From positions 1 to 47,945 of the forward strand of contig JASJAZ010000025.1 of NCBI GenBank assembly GCA_030066785.1: 47,945 nucleotides of DNA, given 5' to 3'. Below the pieces are notes generated by a model. The model had not been told where the DNA came from. It was given only the letters and a program-made list of their open reading frames with translations, and made no database searches. Each line of letters opens with the position of its first letter. Positions within the stretch are counted from its first letter, which is position 1. Shown piece by piece: positions 10,292 through 17,800 of the stretch. The translations under genes were made by a program, and so were the position numbers. This DNA is from Desulfobacterales bacterium (GTDB taxonomy: Bacteria > Desulfobacterota > Desulfobacteria > Desulfobacterales > JASJAZ01).

Positions 10292-10460
10292 TCGGGCCCA
10301 TATTTCTTTAATATATTAGTATTATTATAAAAAAATGAAGCCTGCCGTCCAATTGCCATTGAGCATTAATTACAAAATCGTAAATACTGAAATTATTAAG
10401 TTACAAATTTGTACTATTTAATTATGTTCTCTAGCAAAACTAATTGCTATTAACAGTTTT

Positions 10461-10492
10461 ATAGCACATAATATATTACATTTTTGTGTTAT
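10461..10492. promoter_or_regulatory. Possible enhancer inverted repeat upstream of glnD promoter
   Basis: ATAGCACA (10461-10468) and TGTGTTAT (10485-10492) are inverted arms with one mismatch, spaced by 16 bases. The site lies about 170-215 bases upstream of the sigma-54 promoter, the usual range for activator enhancer sites. It does not exactly match the classic NifA TGT-N10-ACA form, so this is only a candidate. Confidence 0.3.
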
Positions 10493-10547
10493 TAAAACAA
10501 GAAGTGTCGCTGTTATTGAATAATTGAATTTGGTAAAAAAGGTGGGT

Positions 10548-13457
10548 TTACTCGGTAGACTTTCCCAAATAAAATTGCCAAATTTCTTTAACTTTTTGGC
10601 CAAGGGTAAAAAAACCGGCATGTGCAACTTTGGCCGGTTTTTCCTGAAGGCCTAATCGATGGGCGGTTGCTCGGTAAATGAGATACGATTTCCGCAAAAT
10701 ATTGGCAGTGGCTTCATCGATCACACCCGTTTCCCACAAAGACTGCAAAATTCGCACATTGTCGGTCCAGCGAACCAATTCTTTATGTTGATGGGATTTT
10801 AACAGCACCAAATATTGAACCAAAAATTCAATATCAATAATTCCTCCCGGGCTTTGTTTTAGATCAAACCACTGCGGATCAGGTTTGAGGTGTTCGCGCC
10901 GCATGCGTTCGCGCATTTCGACCACTTCATGCTTAAGCGAATCTTCTGATCGTTGTCGACGCAAAATTTTCATGCGGATCTGATTGAATCGCTCACTGAT
11001 CAGTCGATCCCCGCTGATAATCCGGGCGCGGATCAAGGCTTGATGTTCCCAGGTCCAAGCCTCGTTGCGCTGGTAATCACCAAACCCTTCGATATGACTG
11101 ACCAATACGCCTGAACTGCCGCTGGGGCGCAAGCGCATATCCGCATCATAAAGCGATCCGGCCCGAGTGCGAGCGGTTAAAATGTGCAACACCCGCTGCC
11201 CCAAGCGCGCAAAAAATTGGGTCGTATCGATTGGTTGTGATCCATTCAGGACTTGGGCAGGCGTGCCTGCATGTAAAAAAACCAGATCCAGGTCTGACGC
11301 GTACCCCAGCTCAATCCCGCCAAGCTTGCCGTAGGCTGCCACTGCAAAGCCCCGTTCACAGGTTTGTCCGTTGATTAAACAGGTCGGACGGCCATGTTTG
11401 GCCACCAGATGACGCCAGGACAGTTCTAATACCTGCTCCAGAATCAATTCAGCAATATCAGTTAAGTAATCGCTGACCCGCATCAAAGGCAGGGTACCGG
11501 CCACATCCGCAGCGGCAACCCGCAAGGAATTAACTTGCTTAAAGATACACAGGGTTTCAATCTGGAATTCGAGCTCTTCAGGATCAATTTTTGCGAGGCG
11601 CTGACGCAGTTCCTTGGTTAAATCTTCTTTTTCAGGAGGCTTATACAGCGTGCGTGGATCGAGTAGTTCGTCCAATAATACGGGATGCTGCGCCAAATAG
11701 GAAATAATCCAGGGGCTGGCCTCGGCCAGCTTTACCAAATGACTAATGGCGGCGGGATGCTCCAGGAGCAATGAAATGTAGCAGGAGCGCCTTTCGATTG
11801 TCTTGACCAGGTCAACAATCCGATTCAGCACCACCGAGCTATTGTCAACGCGACCGACTTCAGCCAAAACCGGTGGCATCAGCTTATCGAGCCGCTCGCG
11901 ACCCTCTTTGCTCAATGCCCGGGTTTCTGAATTGTCCTTTAAGTAATGCAGTGATCTTAAAACTGCTTGCGGATCATGGAAACCAGCTGAGGTTAAAATT
12001 TGGGCGGGGCTGTCACTGCCCGTCTCATCGTGCCAGACGGTTGTCAAGTGATCTTTAAGGTTACCTTCACTTGTATCGGCCTCACCCGATTCCCTCTCAA
12101 GCAAACCATTGAAATGGCGATGCACCGTTGCCATATATTTTCGCAGCTGATCTCTAAAGGTCGCCCAATCCGTACATGCTATGGCGGTGCGCAATTGTTC
12201 TCTTGCTTGCTCACCGGTGGGCAATTTGTGGGTTTGCTGATCGCCAAACGCCTGTAGGCATTGTTCCACTTTTCGTAAAAATAAATAGGCCTGGGACAAC
12301 TCGGTGACCACCTGTGATTCGATAAAATCCTGCTGGCCGAGCAATTCCAGTACCGGCAATATGCGACCGTCTTGTAAAGCCGGAACGACCCCCCCTCTGA
12401 TTAATTGAAACATTTGTCCAAAAAACTCGATTTCGCGGATACCCCCCGGGCCCAGTTTGATATTGGCCTGCATTTCCTTGCGTCTGACTTCCTGCGAAAT
12501 CAGCTTTTTCATATCGCGCAGTGATTCAAAGGCGCTGAAATCAAAATAGCGCCGATAGACAAACGGATTCAGCCTGTGCAGTAATTGATTACCCGCCTCT
12601 TTGTCACCGGCCACCACTCGGGCTTTTATCCAGGCGTAACGCTCCCATTCACGCCCCTGCCGCTGATAATAGCTCTCCATATTATCAAAACTCATCACCA
12701 GGGGACCGTTAGCGCCATAAGGCCGCAACCGGGTATCGATGCGAAACACAATGCCCTGGGGTGATGCTTTGGTAAACACATCGATTAAATCGCGGCTGAG
12801 GCGCGTAAAAAACTCATCATTGCTAATGGGACGGGATACATCCCGAGTTTCGCCGGAATCTGGAAAAGCAAAGATCAGGTCGATGTCCGAAGAGAAATTA
12901 AGCTCCCGGCCTCCCAATTTACCCATTGCCATCACCACTAAATACTGCTGGACGTTATTGGGTGAAAACGGTGTGCCGTCTGACGCCGCACGCCATGCAT
13001 AAAGCTTTTCCAGGCTGGATTCTAGACTGGTTTCCGCAAATGCAGATAGTTCAGCCATGGTAGTTTTTATATTTGCTATGTCTAAAAAGTCCCGGTAGGC
13101 AATGCGCACCATCTCGCGACAGCGTAATTGTCGCAAAGCATCCGCAAGTTGAACGCGATCAGAGACTTGCGCCAAATATGCTGAAAGCTTGTGCGCATAA
13201 ACACCGTCGTTATAATCCTTGTCTAAGTCACCACTGGCGGTTAGATCAGCCAACATTGCCGGGTTTCGCATACAGCTTTTAAAAACAAATTCACTCAGCG
13301 CAAATACGTACGTCCATCGGTCGACAACATGCGTGTCGGTTGGAATTGTTACATCAGCGGCAGCAGCCGTCTCGGCGAACGTCTGCCAGCGACTCTGAGC
13401 ATTTTGCGCAAGCTTTTTTGAGAGTTGATCGATTGGTTTAAACGCTGTCAGATTCAA
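10548..13457 (-). CDS. glnE: Bifunctional glutamine synthetase adenylyltransferase / adenylyl-removing enzyme
   Basis: The 969-residue enzyme (about 946 in E. coli) adds or removes AMP on the GlnA tyrosine under PII and glutamine control. Two nucleotidyltransferase domains are visible. The N-terminal adenylyl-removing one has GKLGGRELNFSSDIDL (about 180-195), and the C-terminal adenylylating one has GKLGGIELGYASDLDL (about 705-720). Each keeps its metal-binding aspartates and is followed by a GlnD PII-uridylyltransferase-like helical domain. The start is a TTG at 13457 with AAGGA about ten bases upstream. Finding glnE together with a GlnA that keeps Tyr398 argues for a working adenylylation cascade. 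It probably has its own promoter at 13506-13536. Confidence 0.96.
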   Translation of the reverse strand: MNLTAFKPIDQLSKKLAQNAQSRWQTFAETAAAADVTIPTDTHVVDRWTYVFALSEFVFKSCMRNPAMLADLTASGDLDKDYNDGVYAHKLSAYLAQVSDRVQLADALRQLRCREMVRIAYRDFLDIANIKTTMAELSAFAETSLESSLEKLYAWRAASDGTPFSPNNVQQYLVVMAMGKLGGRELNFSSDIDLIFAFPDSGETRDVSRPISNDEFFTRLSRDLIDVFTKASPQGIVFRIDTRLRPYGANGPLVMSFDNMESYYQRQGREWERYAWIKARVVAGDKEAGNQLLHRLNPFVYRRYFDFSAFESLRDMKKLISQEVRRKEMQANIKLGPGGIREIEFFGQMFQLIRGGVVPALQDGRILPVLELLGQQDFIESQVVTELSQAYLFLRKVEQCLQAFGDQQTHKLPTGEQAREQLRTAIACTDWATFRDQLRKYMATVHRHFNGLLERESGEADTSEGNLKDHLTTVWHDETGSDSPAQILTSAGFHDPQAVLRSLHYLKDNSETRALSKEGRERLDKLMPPVLAEVGRVDNSSVVLNRIVDLVKTIERRSCYISLLLEHPAAISHLVKLAEASPWIISYLAQHPVLLDELLDPRTLYKPPEKEDLTKELRQRLAKIDPEELEFQIETLCIFKQVNSLRVAAADVAGTLPLMRVSDYLTDIAELILEQVLELSWRHLVAKHGRPTCLINGQTCERGFAVAAYGKLGGIELGYASDLDLVFLHAGTPAQVLNGSQPIDTTQFFARLGQRVLHILTARTRAGSLYDADMRLRPSGSSGVLVSHIEGFGDYQRNEAWTWEHQALIRARIISGDRLISERFNQIRMKILRRQRSEDSLKHEVVEMRERMRREHLKPDPQWFDLKQSPGGIIDIEFLVQYLVLLKSHQHKELVRWTDNVRILQSLWETGVIDEATANILRKSYLIYRATAHRLGLQEKPAKVAHAGFFTLGQKVKEIWQFYLGKSTE

Positions 13458-13505
13458 AAGCTTACAATCCTTGCGTAGTTGTCGGCGGCCCTCTCCGGTT
13501 CAGCT

Positions 13506-13536
13506 AATATAGCACAACGTCATACCTATCTGTAAA
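13506..13536 (-). promoter_or_regulatory. Candidate sigma-70-type promoter of glnE
   Basis: On the minus strand TTTACA (13536-13531) is followed after 19 bases by TATATT (13511-13506), which is preceded by TGC as in an extended -10. Transcription would begin near 13499, about 42 bases before the glnE start codon. The spacing is longer than ideal, so this is a moderate call. Confidence 0.4.
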
Positions 13537-13590
13537 GGCCATCGGTTTTTGATGATAACCTACAAACTTCTACTATCGACTATCATCATT

Positions 13591-13612
13591 ATTTGCAATA
13601 TTATCTGCAAAT
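13591..13612. promoter_or_regulatory. Inverted repeat in glnE/GAF-ANTAR divergent region
   Basis: ATTTGCA (13591-13597) and TGCAAAT (13606-13612) are perfect inverted arms with an 8-base spacer. It is upstream of the candidate glnE promoter and could bind a dimeric regulator controlling either divergent gene. The regulator is unknown. Confidence 0.35.
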
Positions 13613-13729
13613 TGAGCCATGGCGGCCGCTTGATTTTTATTGGGCCTAATGTTAATTTTATCGGAGTGCATAGTGGGTAAACATAACCGCCATTGCGACC
13701 CTTTTAACGCCACGATGCTATCTCAATAA

Positions 13730-13768
13730 TTGGCGGCCGTTTGTATCCCAAGGTGAGTCGGCCGCCAA
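13730..13768 (+). promoter_or_regulatory. Strong hairpin before GAF-ANTAR start codon
   Basis: TTGGCGGCCG (13730-13739) and CGGCCGCCAA (13759-13768) form a perfect 10-bp GC-rich stem with a 19-base loop. The stem ends 17 bases before the ATG, and no T-run follows, so it is not an intrinsic terminator. The only purine-rich SD-like stretch (AAGGTGAG) lies inside the loop. The hairpin could limit or control translation, or it could serve as a DNA operator. Confidence 0.45.
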
Positions 13769-13785
13769 GCTGAAATAAACGCATT

Positions 13786-14499
13786 ATGGATCGATCACAG
13801 AACGAATCCGACGACAAATATGTCAAAGCCCTGATGGACATCAGCAGTGCCATCACATCAGACCTGTACCTGGAAGACATCCTTAAATTAATTGTGATGG
13901 TCACTGCCAAAGTCACCGGCATTGAAATCTGTTCATTGTGGCTCATCGATGATCAATCGTCCCCTCATATGATTCGACTAAAAGCAACCCAATCCATAGA
14001 CCCGGAGTATGTGAAGGACCGTTCACTTAAATTAAATGAAGGGGTTGTGGGATACGTGGTAACCCATAAAAAGCCGTTGCTGGTTAAAAATGTTTTAAAG
14101 GAACCGCGGTTCAAAGAAAAAGAGATGGCCAAAAAGCTTGGACTGGTATCTATGATCGGGGTTCCACTTCAATCTAAAGAGGGCAAAGTGATCGGCGCAC
14201 TAAACGGATTTACCGCCGAGCCCCATATTTTTTCGGAAACTGAAATCAATTTGATTCGCGCGGTAGCCAATCAGGCCGCCATTGCCATTTTAAATACACA
14301 ATTGATGGTAAAAACTAAAGTCATTCAGGAAGAATTGGAGGCACGCAAGCTCATCGAACGTGCCAAGGAAATCCTGATGCAACGACGTCATAAATCCGGT
14401 GAAGATGCTTATCGCTGGATGCAAAAACGGTCCATGGACTCACGCAAATCGATGCGCCAGGTGGCTGAAGCGATTTTGCTTTCCGAAGAATTGGAATAA
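13786..14499 (+). CDS. GAF-ANTAR RNA-binding antitermination regulator
   Basis: The 237-residue protein has a GAF sensor domain (about 14-172) and a C-terminal ANTAR domain (about 182-237), which carries the family pattern RKLIERAKEILM, the DAYRWMQK helix and the MRQVAEAIL helix. ANTAR domains bind RNA with tandem hexaloop hairpins and stop formation of transcription terminators, as in AmiR, NasR and EutV. Such hairpins and a terminator lie 125-240 bases downstream in the gltB leader, so gltBD is the likely target. GAF domains often bind small molecules. The ligand here is unknown, although NasR and its relatives respond to nitrogen compounds. There is no receiver domain, so control by phosphorylation is not expected. 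No strong ribosome binding site precedes the ATG. Confidence 0.88.
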   Translation: MDRSQNESDDKYVKALMDISSAITSDLYLEDILKLIVMVTAKVTGIEICSLWLIDDQSSPHMIRLKATQSIDPEYVKDRSLKLNEGVVGYVVTHKKPLLVKNVLKEPRFKEKEMAKKLGLVSMIGVPLQSKEGKVIGALNGFTAEPHIFSETEINLIRAVANQAAIAILNTQLMVKTKVIQEELEARKLIERAKEILMQRRHKSGEDAYRWMQKRSMDSRKSMRQVAEAILLSEELE

Positions 14500-14584
14500 A
14501 TTCATAAGCCTAAATTTATCTAAGACACTGCTCGTTATCACCCCCCGTTCACCTGTTGACCGTTTTCAAATTAAAATCTATTGC

Positions 14585-14611
14585 TTGACAACTGCAATTT
14601 TTTAATCTAAT
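14585..14611 (+). promoter_or_regulatory. Candidate promoter of the gltB leader
   Basis: TTGACA (14585-14590), a perfect -35, is followed by TCTAAT (14606-14611), five of six for a -10. The spacing of 15 bases is shorter than the usual 17. Transcription would start near 14618, just before the first hexaloop hairpin. That position supports the call despite the short spacing. Confidence 0.45.
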
Positions 14612-14623
14612 TAGCTATGTTCC

Positions 14624-14697
14624 GCACAATGGCGTGCTTAGAAAAGTTCTGCACAAAGAGGTGCCGACTTTTCTTTAACTGCAAGACAAAGGCGTCT
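14624..14697 (+). ncRNA. ANTAR-type hexaloop RNA leader of gltBD (three hexaloops)
   Basis: Three hairpins follow one another. The first is GCAC-AAUGGC-GUGC (14624-14637). The second is GCAC-AAAGAG-GUGC (14651-14664), with an outer stem AAAAGU (14642-14647) / ACUUUU (14667-14672). The third is AGAC-AAAGGC-GUCU (14684-14697), with a possible outer stem AACUG (14677-14681) / CAGUU. Every loop has six bases with A at position 1 and G at position 4, the defining pattern of ANTAR-bound RNA. The third hairpin uses bases 14688-14697, which are also the 5' arm of the terminator, so the two structures exclude each other. The gene just upstream encodes a GAF-ANTAR protein. Known motifs have two hexaloops, so the third is unusual. 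Assignment is by eye, without a covariance model. Confidence 0.8.
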
Positions 14698-14736
14698 AAC
14701 ATCCAGTTACCAGTGATGGAGAAGGCGCCTTTTTTT
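14688..14736 (+). terminator. Intrinsic terminator (attenuator) in gltB leader
   Basis: AAAGGCGTCT (14688-14697) pairs with AGGCGCCTTT (14723-14732) to make a 10-bp stem with one G-U pair, followed by a T-run to 14736. The loop of about 25 bases contains a smaller CATC/GATG pairing. The 5' arm is shared with the third hexaloop hairpin, so the terminator can form only when that hairpin does not. It lies 130 bases before gltB and after the candidate promoter, as an attenuator should. Confidence 0.85.
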
Positions 14737-14866
14737 ATTTGCAGCGCGAGTACACCTCTTGTTCCTTACTGACAAACCAAAACTGCGGAAGTAAAAGACA
14801 TTTACGTCCGAATTGAAAAATTAAATTTTAATAACAACGTGATTTATTAATAGATTTTTTAAAGAT

Positions 14867-17800
14867 ATGAAAAGAAAATTACATCCCAAATTTGGCCTAT
14901 TCCCGCCGGCGCAAGGCTTATACGACCCTGGGAATGAGCATGACTCTTGCGGCGTTGGTTTCGTCGCCCAGATCGATGGCAAACCAAGTCATACCATTAT
15001 TCGCAATGGCATAAAAGTCCTCGAAAACTTAATGCATCGGGGAGCCATCGGTGGTGATCTTAAAACCGGTGATGGCGCCGGAATCCTGTTTCAGATACCG
15101 GACCAATATTTCCGTAAAGAATGTCAAGACCTCGGCTTCGACCTTCCCGCCCCCAAAACTTATGGGATCGGAATGATGTTTTTGCCACGCCGTGATGAAA
15201 CCCGCAAAACCCTTAAACGTATGATAACGAAAACAGTTGCTTCCGAAGGTCTGACCATCCTCGGTTGGCGCACTGTGCCTGTAGATTCGAATGCCATCGC
15301 AGGACAAGCCAAACAACAGCAGCCCTTTATTGAACAGCTATTCGTTGACGGCAACGGCCTGACCGAGGCTGCTTTGGAGCGGAAACTCTATATTCTGCGA
15401 AGGTGCCTTGAGCAACAGGCGCTACCAATGGTCGGCCCCGACGAATGCTTTTATATCGCCAGCATGTCGGTCAATACCATTGTGTATAAGGGACTATTCA
15501 CGGCACCACAGTTGTCGGGCTTTTATGAAGATTTGAGCCAGGACGACATTACCAGTGCCATGGCCGTCGTGCATCAACGCTACAGCACCAACACATTCCC
15601 TTCCTGGGAATTAGCCCAGCCTTTTAGATATTTAGCGCACAATGGCGAAATCAACACCTTGCGAGGCAACTTGAATCATATTCGGTCCCGTGAGCCGTCG
15701 TTGGCAACAGAGCTATTCGGAGAAGATCTGGTCAAAATCTTCCCGGCCATCGATGAACGCGGCAGTGATTCGTCCTGTCTAGACAATGCCCTCGAGTTGC
15801 TGACCAACTCCGGTCGTAGCCTCGCCCATGCCATGCTAATGCTGGTACCAGAAGCCTGGGGGATTAAATACCCCATAGGGGCCGATTTGCGTGGTTTTTT
15901 CGAATACCATGCAGGCCTGATGGAACCCTGGGATGGCCCTGCAGCACTCGCTTTCTCAAACGGAACCCAAACAGGTGGCATGCTCGACCGCAACGGTCTC
16001 AGGCCAGCGCGTTATACCGTTACAGCTGATGGCCTGGTGGTGTTTGCATCAGAGGTTGGCGTTCTCGACGCTGCACCCGAGGAAGTCGTTGAAAAAGGAG
16101 CGTTAAAGCCCGGCGCTATGCTGCTTGTGGATTTCAATCAAAAACGCCTGTTAAAAAACGGTGAAATCAAAACCATTTTTGCCCGCAGACAACCGTATCG
16201 TCGCTGGGTTGAAGAGAACAAAATTTCCGTGCGCGGATTTTATGGAGATATCGCTTCCATCCAGCCGGACTTCGACAACCTCGTTTTTAAACAAAAACTC
16301 TTCGGTTACACCCGGGAAGATTTGCAGGTCATTTTGGATCCCATGGCTTGTGAAGGCCATGAACCGGTTGGCTCAATGGGCGCTGACGCCCCCCTTGCGG
16401 TTTTTTCAGAAAAAAATCAGCTCCTTTATTCATATTTTAAGCAATTATTTGCCCAGGTAACCAACCCCGCCATTGATTCGGTACGTGAAGAACTGGTTAT
16501 GTCATTGATGACCTTCATCGGCAACCCGGGTAACATCTTGACGGAAGTGCCGCAAAATAGTTGTCTGATCAAACTTCAACACCCCATATTAGCAAACGAA
16601 GACTTGCGGCGCATCAAAGAATTAAATGTCCACGGCTTCCGTTCTAAAACGCTAACCATCGGCTTTCCAGCCGATGGATCGGAACAGGATTTGGCGCAGG
16701 AGCTAGACCGTCTGTGTGATCGCGGCCTTGAAGCCATACAGCAAGGCCATTCGATCCTCGTTTTAAGCGATCGGGAGCTGCCCGAGGAACAAATTCCGAT
16801 CCCTTCGCTGCTGGCCGTGTCAGCTGTCAATCGCCATCTGGCCAAACATGGACATCGCACCAACTCGGGTGTGATTATCGAAACCGGTGAAGCCCGTGAA
16901 GTCATGCACATAGCCTTGTTGCTCGGATATGGCGCCACGGCCGTTAATCCCTATCTGGCATTTGAAACGATTGCCGCAATGGCGATCAAAAAGCACCTCT
17001 CCAAGTCGGTCAGCGTTCCGGTAGCCATAGAGAACTATATCCATGCCCTTTGCAAGGGCCTCTTGAAAACCATGTCCAAAATGGGCGTCTCGACGCTACG
17101 CAGTTACCGCAGTGCTCAGATCTTTCAGGCCATTGGGCTCGATCAAGGTTTTGTCGACCGCTATTTCCCGGGAACCGCATCGCTGGTCAATGGTATCGGT
17201 TTAGAAGCCATTGCCAAAGAAGCGGCGGAACGATATCAGCACGCCCTAGATCGCACGCCGCCAACTACCAAAATTCTACCCAGCGGCGGCCATTATAAGC
17301 TTCGTAAGGATGGCGAACGACACTTATGGACCGCACCTGCCATTAGCAAACTGCAACAGGCCTCACGTCAGAATGATTATGAACTGTTCTGTGAATATAC
17401 AAACCTGATCAATAATCAGTCCGAAAAACAATTTACGCTGCGCGGCATGTTCAAATTAAAATCCGGCAAAGCAATTCCGCTTGATGAAGTGGAGCCGGTG
17501 AGTGACATCGTCAAGCGCTTCGCCACCGGGGCTATGTCCTTTGGTTCCATCAGCCGCGAAGCCCATGAAACCATCGCCATCGCTATGAATCGTTTGGGTG
17601 GGAAAAGCAACAGTGGCGAGGGCGGTGAGGACCCGCAGCGTTATCGACCTTTGCCCAACGGTGATAGTACCTGCAGCGCGATCAAACAGGTTGCCAGCGG
17701 CCGTTTTGGTGTTACAACCGAATACCTGGTCAATGCTCAGGAGCTCCAGATTAAGATTGCGCAGGGCGCCAAGCCTGGCGAAGGGGGGCAGCTTCCTGGA

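Larger units (their letters stand above)
10240..10547. other. AT-rich glnE-glnD intergenic region
   Basis: This gap of about 308 bases is strongly AT-rich and holds no convincing gene. A small minus-strand frame at 10418-10627 runs into the glnE 3' end and has no family features. The region contains a sigma-54 promoter for glnD (10276-10291), a perfect 12-base palindrome TACAAATTTGTA at 10402-10413, and an imperfect inverted repeat at 10461-10492. The repeats sit at the distance expected of enhancer sites. Confidence 0.6.
13458..13785. other. Divergent intergenic region, glnE / GAF-ANTAR gene
   Basis: No gene is seen in this stretch. It contains a likely glnE promoter (13506-13536, minus strand), a 7-bp-arm inverted repeat at 13591-13612, and a 10-bp perfect hairpin at 13730-13768 just before the GAF-ANTAR start codon. 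No sigma-54 consensus was found on either strand. Confidence 0.55.
14500..14866 (+). other. gltB upstream region: promoter, hexaloop leader, terminator and 5' untranslated tail
   Basis: This 367-base gap holds no gene. A promoter-like pair lies at 14585-14611, three hexaloop hairpins at 14624-14697, and an intrinsic terminator at 14688-14736. A further 130 bases of AT-rich leader lead to the gltB ATG, where no strong ribosome binding site is visible (only AAAG four bases before the ATG). Confidence 0.65.

Noticed and set aside
10418..10627. 69-residue minus-strand frame across the glnE 3' end and the gap
   Set aside because: It overlaps the conserved C terminus of GlnE in another frame and continues into AT-rich non-coding sequence.
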